64,000 nt of DNA from Microcaldota archaeon (lineage in GTDB: Archaea; Micrarchaeota; Micrarchaeia; Micrarchaeales; Micrarchaeaceae): assembly GCA_021801355.1 (NCBI GenBank), contig JAJYYB010000018.1, positions 1 to 64,000 of the forward strand. Reading direction: 5' to 3'. Positions 18,263 to 25,726 of the stretch are shown here, one piece after another. The notes beneath the pieces are model-generated. The model was not told the origin of the DNA and searched no databases. It worked only from the letters and a program-made list of their open reading frames with translations. A program made the translations under genes and the position numbers. How positions within the stretch are numbered: the first letter of the stretch is position 1; each line of letters begins with the position of its first letter.

Positions 18263-18535
18263 TCATTTGCCAGCATCATGTTGATGCTCTGGCACCATAA
18301 TCCAAAGAACTATGTAAAACGCTATCAGTACTATTATTACTGCATATATGAAGGACGCCTCTGCCAGGAATATTGGTACAAGGACAACTAGTATCGAGAG
18401 TATGAGAACTAAGGCGTAAATGCCTCTTATGAGCATCGGCTCTATGCCAAAATACTCCCCAAGTCCGCCGAAGACTCCGCCGACCATCCTATTGTGCTTC
18501 GTGCGGTAGAGCCTTTTTGGTTGACCTGCTTCCAT
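18263..18535 (-). CDS. PspC-domain membrane protein
   Basis: This 90-residue protein begins with the PspC signature KRLYRTKHNRMVGGVFGGLGEYFGI (key residues R, GG.FGGLGEYFGI), followed by two TM segments. PspC proteins take part in envelope-stress sensing in bacteria; the archaeal role is unknown. Adjacent to the PH-domain gene on the same strand, it may form a small membrane-stress unit. Confidence 0.9.
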   Translation of the reverse strand: MEAGQPKRLYRTKHNRMVGGVFGGLGEYFGIEPMLIRGIYALVLILSILVVLVPIFLAEASFIYAVIIVLIAFYIVLWIMVPEHQHDAGK

Positions 18536-18563
18536 ACGATCACATTAATTCTAATGCAACACA

Positions 18564-19526
18564 TTAATAATATCGACTTTTTCCCGCTTCATCCATTATT
18601 TCGATGGCGTACTTTACGGTGCTTAGGTAAGGCCGGACTGACATGGCCCTGAGCACAGCAAGCATGCGATCGTCGGTCACCTCCCTATTCGAAGCTGCTA
18701 TCGTGAACGCAGCGGCTACGTACATGAGGTAGTTTTTGTTTCCCTGCTTTGTGAGCAGGTGCACAAGTTTTTCATCAGGCTTAATGCCGGATGCTGAAAG
18801 TATCTTCGTGAGAATGCCCGAATCGACAGTCTCATATCCGGCGAACATGGTTGCCACGGAAGCGAAGAAATTGGCCGCCAATGATTTCGAATCGGTCTCG
18901 CCTATCAAACCGTTCTGCAGGTACTCTTTCAGCGACTTTTCCAGGGCCAGCTGTGTTACTATGGAGAGTTGTCTGCTTATCACCATCATGTTCTCCACTC
19001 TTGCATCTACAGCATTCGCTGCGTGGTTGTAAGTCGCTTGCGGGATTGAATGGGCTGAGGTGTAGATCCCTATCGCCTCTTCCGTGACCTTTGCCGCAGG
19101 AACGATATCAAGTATGCGTTCCAACCTCATGATGTTTTCGATGGTCGGTTCTGCGCCTGCCGACTCCAAAAACGCGGCTATAGCTATACGCACAAAGTGC
19201 GATCCGAAGTGGAATGAGCCTATTATTTCTGCCATCTTTTCCGAGAATTCGAAACCTAGCGCTTCTACTATCGCCTTTATTTCTATCCTGTTAAAAGGTC
19301 TGCCGCAGAAGTCAAGCAGCGCCAATGAAACGAAATGAGGGATCATGCCGTGGTCGAGCGACTCCATGAATGCCCGATCCGCCGAGGCTAAGCGCACCGC
19401 ATAATCCAGCCTAGTGGATATGCTGGCGCCCAATATGCCTATCAGCTTGTGCCCTATCCAGTATGCCTCGTTTCCAGACGTCTCATTATTGTACGGATTG
19501 GAACGCCCATCATCGGTGTTTTGCAT
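18564..19526 (-). CDS. Protein with four apparent stalk P1/L12e-like helical repeats
   Basis: From ATG 19526 the 320-residue product contains four segments of similar pattern at about residues 62-106, 110-152, 217-262 and 265-312. Each reads as a helix rich in small residues, a turn, I/L..ILxxxGIKPDE-type or related text, then another helix. Examples are SASGIKPDEKLVHLL and NYLMYVAAAFTIAASNREV. The pattern resembles the N-terminal dimerisation domain of archaeal ribosomal stalk protein P1 (aL12). No acidic P1 tail is present. This similarity is by eye only. The longer frame to 19637 is not preferred because MQNTDDGRS begins a plausible polar N terminus. Confidence 0.6.
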   Translation of the reverse strand: MQNTDDGRSNPYNNETSGNEAYWIGHKLIGILGASISTRLDYAVRLASADRAFMESLDHGMIPHFVSLALLDFCGRPFNRIEIKAIVEALGFEFSEKMAEIIGSFHFGSHFVRIAIAAFLESAGAEPTIENIMRLERILDIVPAAKVTEEAIGIYTSAHSIPQATYNHAANAVDARVENMMVISRQLSIVTQLALEKSLKEYLQNGLIGETDSKSLAANFFASVATMFAGYETVDSGILTKILSASGIKPDEKLVHLLTKQGNKNYLMYVAAAFTIAASNREVTDDRMLAVLRAMSVRPYLSTVKYAIEIMDEAGKSRYY

Positions 19527-19720
19527 GGTATTATTCGCTGGCTCATGGTATAAAACCTTATGCAATGATACCGATGCAGAATGAATTTTGGAAGTCCTCC
19601 ATTTGAACTGGGCCAGTATCGCTGCGATTACGCACATAAGCGTATGCTATGCAAGGTCTTTAAATACCATTCAGCAAAGTTATCTCTGCGATTTGCACAT
19701 TGCATTTTATACGTGGTCGG

Positions 19721-21055
19721 ATGCCGAAAAAGAAGGACAGGACTGCTTTACTGTACGGCCTGGCTATGAGATATTCTAAGTTTTACGGAGGTAAGATATC
19801 GGTAATGCCTAACGTGCCTATACGCAGCTTGGACGATTTTTCCATATGGTACACGCCCGGGGTCGCTGCGGTGTCAAGGGCGATAGAGAAGGACCACGAC
19901 CTGTCGTTCGAGCTGACCAGCAGGTGGAACACTATAGCGATAGTTAGCGATGGCACGAGAGTCCTTGGCTTGGGCAACGTCGGGCCCGAGGCTGCGATGC
20001 CAGTGATGGAGGGCAAGGCGATGATATTCAAGTACCTTGGCGGCGTGAACGCAGTGCCGATAACAGTAGGCGTGCACGACCAGCAGGAAATTTTCAACAC
20101 GGTAAAGGCGCTTGAGCCCGCTTTCGGTGGCTTCAACCTTGAGGACATAGAGTCGCCAAAATGCTTCTTCCTTCTTGACAGCCTCAGGAAAGAGGTGAAG
20201 GTGCCTGTGTGGCACGATGACCAGCAGGGCACTGCCGGAGCGACTCTCGCGGGGCTGTTCAGCGCGATAAAGCTCACTGGGAGGAAAGCTGCGGATACGA
20301 AGATAGTATTCCTTGGGACAGGCGCGGCGAACATAGCTACTGTCAGGATACTTACCAGCGCAGGATTCGAGGCTGGCAACATAATCATGGTGGACTCGAG
20401 CGGCATACTCGAGCCCGAGAGGGAGGATATGGACGAACTGAGCCTGCACAACCCATGGAAGTATGACATTGCGATAAAGACAAATGCCGAGAGGGTGAAG
20501 GGCGGCCTCGAAGAGGCGCTCAATGGTGCAGACGTCCTAGTTGCCGCATCGAAGCCGGGACCATCCACTTTCCCTAAGGAATATATCAAGGGGATGAACA
20601 GGAACTCAATAGTCTTCGCGCTTGCCAATCCGGTACCAGAGATATGGCCTTGGGAGGCCAAGGAGATGGGAGCCCGTATAGTAGCGACTGGAAGATCGGA
20701 CTTCCCGAACCAGGTCAACAACAGCATAATATTCCCTTCATTGTTCAGGGGTGCGCTTGACTGCAGGGCTTCGACAATAACCGACGAGATGATAGTGGCC
20801 GCTTCGTCGGAGCTTGCCAAGTACGCGCACGACAACGGGGCTAATGACGACCACATAATACCTACGATGCAGGACTGGGACGTATACCCCAAGGTGGCCG
20901 CCGCAGTGGCGATGAAGGCGGTAGAGCAGAGGATAGCAAGACACTCGATGTCATCAAAGAAGTTCCATGACAGGGCGAAAGCGATAATGGACGCCAGCAA
21001 GTCGATGGTCTCAACGCTGATAAAAAACAAATTAATTAAAATGCCTCCATCATAA
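19721..21055 (+). CDS. maeB: NAD(P)-dependent malic enzyme
   Basis: The enzyme oxidatively decarboxylates malate to pyruvate and CO2. Visible family segments include WYTPGVAAVSRAI, SDGTRVLGLGNVG, the metal/substrate loop VPVWHDDQQGTAGATLAGL and the Rossmann motif FLGTGAANIATVRIL. It is the short archaeal/bacterial form (444 aa) without a phosphotransacetylase domain. ATG 19721 is preceded by GTGGTCGG; a TTG seven codons upstream is less likely. It probably supplies pyruvate or NAD(P)H, alongside acetyl-CoA synthetase at 1738. Confidence 0.95.
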   Translation: MPKKKDRTALLYGLAMRYSKFYGGKISVMPNVPIRSLDDFSIWYTPGVAAVSRAIEKDHDLSFELTSRWNTIAIVSDGTRVLGLGNVGPEAAMPVMEGKAMIFKYLGGVNAVPITVGVHDQQEIFNTVKALEPAFGGFNLEDIESPKCFFLLDSLRKEVKVPVWHDDQQGTAGATLAGLFSAIKLTGRKAADTKIVFLGTGAANIATVRILTSAGFEAGNIIMVDSSGILEPEREDMDELSLHNPWKYDIAIKTNAERVKGGLEEALNGADVLVAASKPGPSTFPKEYIKGMNRNSIVFALANPVPEIWPWEAKEMGARIVATGRSDFPNQVNNSIIFPSLFRGALDCRASTITDEMIVAASSELAKYAHDNGANDDHIIPTMQDWDVYPKVAAAVAMKAVEQRIARHSMSSKKFHDRAKAIMDASKSMVSTLIKNKLIKMPPS

Positions 21056-21084
21056 TAGATAGTGCATTCAATACGGGTTTTTGC

Positions 21085-21567
21085 ATGGTGAAGATCGATA
21101 GCAAGATAAGATTCAGGGACGCGCTGGAAAACGATACTGATTCGCTTACGGATCTCGTGGTAAGACTCAAGAGGCTGAACGAGGAGTTTGACTCGATGCT
21201 TAAGGTCAGGGATGATATAAGGGAGCAGGCGCGCACTTACGTGTCAAAGGCGATAAAGGACAAGAACTGCATAGTGCTCGTTGTCGAATCCGAGGGCAAG
21301 GTCATAGGCCTGCTGAAGGCCGACCTAAGGGAGCGCTTCTTCAACGAGCCGGCTACTGAAGGAAGGATAATAGAGTTCTACATAATGCCAGAGTTCAGGA
21401 AGCATGAGGTAGGCACGGAACTCATGCGCCTGGCGCTCGATAAGATGAAGCACAAAGGGGTGAAGATCGTCTCTGCCGAATTTCCTTCGCAGAACAAGAT
21501 ATCTGTGGAGTTCTATGCCAAGCAGGGCTTCAGGCCGATAACCAATATACACGCAAAGATGCTGTGA
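21085..21567 (+). CDS. GNAT-family N-acetyltransferase
   Basis: The 160-residue product has a GNAT fold pattern: IRFRDALENDTDSLTDLV, NCIVLVVESEGKVIGLL (beta4), IIEFYIMPEFRKHEVGTELM (the acetyl-CoA loop, with a degenerate R..E.G motif) and SVEFYAKQGFRPI at the C terminus. The substrate is unknown. It follows malic enzyme after 29 bp on the same strand and may be cotranscribed. Confidence 0.88.
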   Translation: MVKIDSKIRFRDALENDTDSLTDLVVRLKRLNEEFDSMLKVRDDIREQARTYVSKAIKDKNCIVLVVESEGKVIGLLKADLRERFFNEPATEGRIIEFYIMPEFRKHEVGTELMRLALDKMKHKGVKIVSAEFPSQNKISVEFYAKQGFRPITNIHAKML

Positions 21568-21589
21568 TATTTTAATTGGAGCAGGCTTT

Positions 21590-22660
21590 TCATCTGCGGT
21601 ACATCTCTCCTGATATCTTCTCTTCAAGTTCAGCGAATTTCTTCGCGAGGATGGAGTTCTTGCGCTCCAGGTTCGAGCGCCTGAGTTCATGGTCGAGCTT
21701 CGAAATACTGCCTTCCCTGTCGAGTATTTGGTCCGCTACGCCATTGCCGAGCGCATCTGGGTTCTCGAAAGCCGTTTTCAGGAATCCGGCGAAGCTGTCC
21801 GAGCCGCGCTCCGACAGTCCCAGTATGATGCCATAACGCGGTATCCCGTAAACCAGGAGGAAGTAGCCGTTTATCTTGCATGCCTTGCGCACCTCTTCCA
21901 TGCCTGCATTAGTAACCTCCTCTTCGGTGTACTCCTTTGATACGCCTCTGGCTATGAGCGCCTCTATCCCTAGGTGCTTGATCGCGGCCTCGAAGTCGTC
22001 AGCCAGGTATCCGTGCATATTGCTGGCCCGCGACGCAATATCGTAAAGTTCTGCGGCCATCCTTTTTGAGAGGCTCTTGTTGTCGGACTTCTCGCCGCTC
22101 CTCCTCGCGGAAATGTACGCTCCTATAGCTTCAGCGAGGCTCTCCTCGTATACCTTACCTGGGCCCGAGTAAACTAGCCACTTCGGATATTCCTTTGTCA
22201 TATCCTTGTACTGGTCCCCGTTGATTATCTTGTCCTCGGTCTTCAGCGCGTCGAACACCGCGTGCCCTAGCTCGTGCCCTATGGTCTCATCCAGCATTTC
22301 CGCCATCAGCTTCCTTTGCTTCTCGGTAGTCCTGCTGTCGTTCATCTGCTGGAACATCTCGTAAGACGACAAGTAGAAGTTTACAGTGTAATTAGCCGGA
22401 TTGTATGACGCGAGGGTCTTATTTACGCCTTTCTCCGGGAACTGGTGATAAACCGTCTTTATATCGGCAAATTCTTTTGGCTTAACTCCCGTACCGAAGG
22501 CCTCGCCTGCGGTGTCGTAGTATACTCGCTTTGCCTCGTCGAGCAACTCATTGAACCTTTTCTCCACGTACCCCTGGAACTCCGCGTAGTCAGCCTGATC
22601 GACCTGCATGTTGACTTTGGTCATACGGTTTGTTGTCGGTCTTTTATTTATCTCAGGCAT
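21590..22660 (-). CDS. Cytoplasmic HExxH zinc metallopeptidase-like protein
   Basis: The 356-residue product carries ETIGHELGHAVFDAL (HELGH at residues 129-133), a zincin motif, and EESLAEAIGAY about 40 residues later, which could give the third Glu ligand of a gluzincin. No signal peptide or TM segment is visible, so it is probably cytoplasmic. The C-terminal third is helical and charged. I do not recognise the family beyond the motif. GAGGTG precedes ATG 22660. It is translated directly after the TRAM-like gene. Confidence 0.7.
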   Translation of the reverse strand: MPEINKRPTTNRMTKVNMQVDQADYAEFQGYVEKRFNELLDEAKRVYYDTAGEAFGTGVKPKEFADIKTVYHQFPEKGVNKTLASYNPANYTVNFYLSSYEMFQQMNDSRTTEKQRKLMAEMLDETIGHELGHAVFDALKTEDKIINGDQYKDMTKEYPKWLVYSGPGKVYEESLAEAIGAYISARRSGEKSDNKSLSKRMAAELYDIASRASNMHGYLADDFEAAIKHLGIEALIARGVSKEYTEEEVTNAGMEEVRKACKINGYFLLVYGIPRYGIILGLSERGSDSFAGFLKTAFENPDALGNGVADQILDREGSISKLDHELRRSNLERKNSILAKKFAELEEKISGEMYRR

Positions 22661-22671
22661 TGAACGCACCT

Positions 22672-22914
22672 CTAAATCTGCGTGGCTTGGGCGCCACCAG
22701 GGAACAGCTTCGTTATCATCACATCGATCGTACTTTCAGGTACGAGCGCGGCCTTGTCAGTGGCATGATTAACCTCTATGAGCCATGTGCCGTTTAGCTT
22801 CCCTACGCCGTCCTTCCCGTTCTTGTTAACCATAAGGAGCTTTACGCTCACTGTTTCCCCTACCTTGAGAGGCGGCATCGGCTTTATCCCTACCGGCTGC
22901 ATGTTCGTCATCAT
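22672..22914 (-). CDS. Small TRAM-like OB-fold protein
   Basis: The 80-residue product has LKVGETVSVKLLMVNKNG, DGVGKLNGTWLIEV and IDVMITKLFPGGAQA. This matches the order of the TRAM beta-barrel (GETVxVxI..., GDGVA...VxV, VxVxITKV...AxA) found as tiny RNA-binding proteins in archaea. A role as an RNA chaperone is plausible but inferred. It is cotranscribed with the metallopeptidase, whose start lies a few bases after its stop. Confidence 0.6.
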   Translation of the reverse strand: MMTNMQPVGIKPMPPLKVGETVSVKLLMVNKNGKDGVGKLNGTWLIEVNHATDKAALVPESTIDVMITKLFPGGAQATQI

Positions 22915-23000
22915 TCCATCCTAAGCAATAGATAAAGCGATGCTATATATTATTAAATGCTGCCTACAGCGATATTAAACCTGAAACGCGATATGATCCC

Positions 23001-23852
23001 ATGATAAAGCTCGGTTTCCATATGTCCATAGCCGGTTCAGTGGCAAACGCCCCGAGAAGTGCCATAGCCAGCGGGTATAATGCCTTCCAGATGTTCGTCA
23101 CCAGTTCGCGCTCGTGGAAACATTCGGAGATAAGGGCAGCAGATTCGAATGAGTTCAGGAGGCTCGTAAGCGGGGGCGGCTTGGCAGCATACGCACACAT
23201 CCCCTACCTTTGCAATCCGTCATCAACCAATAAGGAGATGCACGGCAAAAGCGTGCATATGCTTGTTGACAACATGAGGAACTGTGAGCAGCTCGGTGTC
23301 CAGTACCTTGTGGTGCACATAGGATCGCATCTCGGCAAGGGGCTGAAGTATGGCATTGCAAATACATCCAAGGCATTGGAATCCGGGCTTGCATCAAGCG
23401 GTAAGGTGATGGTCCTTCTTGAGAACACTGCCGGTTACACGAACAGCGTCGGATCCAAGTTTGACGAGATAGCGGAGATAATCGATGGAGTAGGGTCAAA
23501 AAGGGTCGGGATGTGCCTTGACACATGCCATACGTTTGCGGCAGGCTACGACCTCCGCACAGACAGCAGCGTGGCCGGGGTAATGGATGAGCTCGATTCT
23601 ACTGTAGGACTCGGGAAGGTCAAGCTCGTGCACCTGAACGACGCAAAATACGGGCTTGGAAGCCATCTGGACAGGCATTGGCACCTTGGAAAAGGTTACA
23701 TAGGTAGGGGCGGGTTCCTTGCGCTGTTTAGGAACGGAGCGCTAAACAGGTGCGGCTTCATAATGGAAACGCCTGTCATAAGCGCAGGAGACGAGAAGAT
23801 GAACTATGATTTCGCAAGTAGCGTCATCAGAGAAGCAGGGCTTGAGGTTTGA
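23001..23852 (+). CDS. nfo: Endonuclease IV (AP endonuclease)
   Basis: The TIM-barrel DNA repair enzyme cuts at abasic sites using three Zn2+. Visible ligands and family motifs are LGFHMSIAGSV, YLVVHIGSHLGKG, VLLENTAGYTNSVG, GMCLDTCHTFAAGYDLR, LVHLNDAKYGLGSHLDRHWHLGKG (split across metal ligands H, D, H) and GFIMETPV. Length (283 aa) is normal. ATG 23001 follows an A/T-rich promoter region. Confidence 0.96.
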   Translation: MIKLGFHMSIAGSVANAPRSAIASGYNAFQMFVTSSRSWKHSEIRAADSNEFRRLVSGGGLAAYAHIPYLCNPSSTNKEMHGKSVHMLVDNMRNCEQLGVQYLVVHIGSHLGKGLKYGIANTSKALESGLASSGKVMVLLENTAGYTNSVGSKFDEIAEIIDGVGSKRVGMCLDTCHTFAAGYDLRTDSSVAGVMDELDSTVGLGKVKLVHLNDAKYGLGSHLDRHWHLGKGYIGRGGFLALFRNGALNRCGFIMETPVISAGDEKMNYDFASSVIREAGLEV

Positions 23853-23880
23853 CTGGCAGTTATTCACCCAAGTCGACGGC

Positions 23881-24321
23881 TTATCTGCTGTACGTACCCA
23901 TGTAGCTAGCCTTCTCAATTATCTTGCCACGGAGAGCCGCATCAAAGCCTTGTCTGCCGCTGCCTGGTTCAAGCTTTTCGGCGTTAAGTGCGTATAAGGT
24001 GAAGTAATACCTGTGGGGCTTTCCAGCTGGCGGGCATGGACCCCTGTACCCTGCCATGCCAAAATCATTTATTCCGGACTTTATCGACTCCCCATTGCCG
24101 GCACCTTCCGGTATGGATTTTGTATCAGGCGATATGCCGTAGGCGATCCAGTGTGTGAATAGGCCTACAGGTGCGTCAGGGTCATCCATTATTATGGCCA
24201 GCGACTTTGTCCCGGGAGGAACATCTTCTATGGCCAATTCCGGTGAGAGATCGTTCCCGTCGCATGCATGCTTCCTTGGTATGACTGCACCATGGCCGAA
24301 CGCCTTGACTATTATCCTCAT
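23881..24321 (-). CDS. PEBP (YbhB/YbcL)-family protein
   Basis: The 146-residue protein matches phosphatidylethanolamine-binding proteins: SPELAIEDVPPGTKSLAIIMDDPDAP, FTHWIAYGI, YRGPCPPAGKPHRYYFTLYAL, in interrupted form. The anion-binding DPDAP and GPCPP.G.HRY motifs are intact. Its role in archaea is unknown. Confidence 0.95.
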   Translation of the reverse strand: MRIIVKAFGHGAVIPRKHACDGNDLSPELAIEDVPPGTKSLAIIMDDPDAPVGLFTHWIAYGISPDTKSIPEGAGNGESIKSGINDFGMAGYRGPCPPAGKPHRYYFTLYALNAEKLEPGSGRQGFDAALRGKIIEKASYMGTYSR

Positions 24322-24377
24322 GTTATCGTAATCAATAGCCCGTTAAAGATATAAATCCGCTTTCCTTAGTATTCCTG

Positions 24378-24740
24378 ATGCCCATGTCCGGAAAGAAGCT
24401 CACCAAGCAGGACGATATAGACGACGCCATAGCTAAATTTGAAGAGCGCGAGAACAGGACTTCACAGCCTGATGATCCGCAAAAGCAGGCGGGCAAGGAA
24501 CTCATAGGCAGAGTGGAGCGTTTCTTCGACAAGATAGATGTCGTTGCGATAAAGCTTGATGCCCCGCTCAGCGTGGGCGACATAATAGAGATAGGGACCT
24601 ATGAGGATGCAGTGAGGCAGAGGGTAACCAGTATGCAGATAGACAGGGTAGACGTGCATGACGCAGGGAAGGGCGACTCGGTAGGCGTGAAGCTGAAGCA
24701 CAAAGTGGAGGAGGGTAGCAGCGTATACAGGATCGGTTAG
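24378..24740 (+). CDS. EF-Tu domain 2-like small beta-barrel protein
   Basis: After a charged N terminus of about 40 residues, the product has a translation-factor beta-barrel pattern: ELIGRVERFFDKIDVVAIKL, APLSVGDIIEIGTYED, VTSMQIDRVDVHDAGKGDSVGVKL. The spacing of SMQIDRVDV.DA..GDSVGVKL is diagnostic of the EF-Tu/IF2 domain 2 family. Archaeal stand-alone forms often accompany U32 peptidases. Partner and role are unknown. Two ATGs (24378 and 24384) are possible. Confidence 0.8.
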   Translation: MPMSGKKLTKQDDIDDAIAKFEERENRTSQPDDPQKQAGKELIGRVERFFDKIDVVAIKLDAPLSVGDIIEIGTYEDAVRQRVTSMQIDRVDVHDAGKGDSVGVKLKHKVEEGSSVYRIG

Positions 24741-24848
24741 ATTTGTAGACTTACTATAGCACCCCCTGAAAAGTAATACAACTTCCGCTACTATAAATTT
24801 TTCGTAAAATTGTTATCTTTTCCTATCCAATCTTGAAAGACGACCATT

Positions 24849-25026
24849 TTGGAAGGCGACTCCAACATTCTTGGCGACCTGTACAAGAACTACAAGGACG
24901 CGAAGGAGAAGATACGATACGAGGCACTATACGCAGTGAGCAGGGGAAAATCCTCCGCCATCCTCTTGGGGGACCATACATAGACGCAGCAGAAATCGAC
25001 CGATTTATATGTGGAAGGAAGCCGCC
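24849..25026 (+). pseudogene. Decayed helix-turn-helix of an IS630-like transposase
   Basis: A TTG-opened frame (24849-24983) encodes DLYKNYKDAKEKIRYEALYA followed by VSRGKSSAILLG, resembling the N-terminal HTH of IS630-type transposases. It meets a stop, and a +1 frame then gives SRNRPIYMWKEA, the expected recognition helix (SRNTVYxW). A TATAAATTTTT box lies at about 24795. The fragment overlaps no other gene except the stop of the following minus-strand gene. The family call is by eye. Confidence 0.4.
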
Positions 25027-25027
25027 A

Positions 25028-25696
25028 TCATTGCATGTCCTCTGCTACAATGCCGGCCAACACCGTGCTGTTAAGCACCGCGCCCGAGACCGATAGATAG
25101 GTTATTGTGCTATTGCGGTAGCCCACGAACTGCGTGGAGTTGTACCCATTTATTGATACGCCTTCGTACGCGTAGGTCATTCCGTCCAGCGTAACGTTCG
25201 TCACATTGTACGTGTTCTGGCTGTGGTGTATCATCTGTGCGTAGAGGCTTTCCACATTGCCAGTCCTGAACACCTCCTCGGTGAGCGCAAGATTTGCAGA
25301 ACCGCCCTGGGATTTTCCGCCCTTAACCGAGTATTGGACGACCCAGGCGGTCACATTACTTTCCAGGTCACCGCTGGCGTTGCGAGGTGCGTACGCCAAT
25401 GCCAGTGGCATAAGCTTTAAGTTGGTGGACGTACTGGCATTGTATGCCCCGCCTGTGCCGAGAAGCGAGGCAGCTTCGGGTTCGTTGATGCAGTAGCTAG
25501 CAGGACCACATGATGCGGCCTTAATCCCAATAGTGGTCGACGCCGCGATTGAAGTAGTATCATTAATAACGACCGCGCTTGGCGGTGCTGGTTCTTTTTG
25601 ATTAATCGAAAGAGCTATCGCTATGATTGCTATAAATACTATAAATACTACAGTAGCCACCTTTATCTTTGCTGGCGCGCCGTTAATCAGAGTCAT
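25028..25696 (-). CDS. Secreted or membrane-anchored protein of unknown function
   Basis: The product has an N-terminal signal anchor (VATVVFIVFIAIIAIALSIN) and a Ser/Thr/Asn-rich ectodomain of about 190 residues with two or three Cys (SCGPASYCINEPEAASLLG) and many N-glycosylation sequons. The segment YVSINGYNSTQFVGYRNSTI is typical of small extracellular beta proteins. No family is recognised. It lies 30 bp downstream of the pilin-type surface gene on the same strand and may be cotranscribed. Confidence 0.6.
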   Translation of the reverse strand: MTLINGAPAKIKVATVVFIVFIAIIAIALSINQKEPAPPSAVVINDTTSIAASTTIGIKAASCGPASYCINEPEAASLLGTGGAYNASTSTNLKLMPLALAYAPRNASGDLESNVTAWVVQYSVKGGKSQGGSANLALTEEVFRTGNVESLYAQMIHHSQNTYNVTNVTLDGMTYAYEGVSINGYNSTQFVGYRNSTITYLSVSGAVLNSTVLAGIVAEDMQ

Positions 25697-25726
25697 GCAA
25701 TCATTGTTTGTATATGCACGGCTTCT

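Noticed and set aside
24833-25096. 87-codon plus-strand ORF
   Set aside because: It is out of frame with the HTH relic and overlaps the end of the secreted-protein gene; composition looks non-coding.
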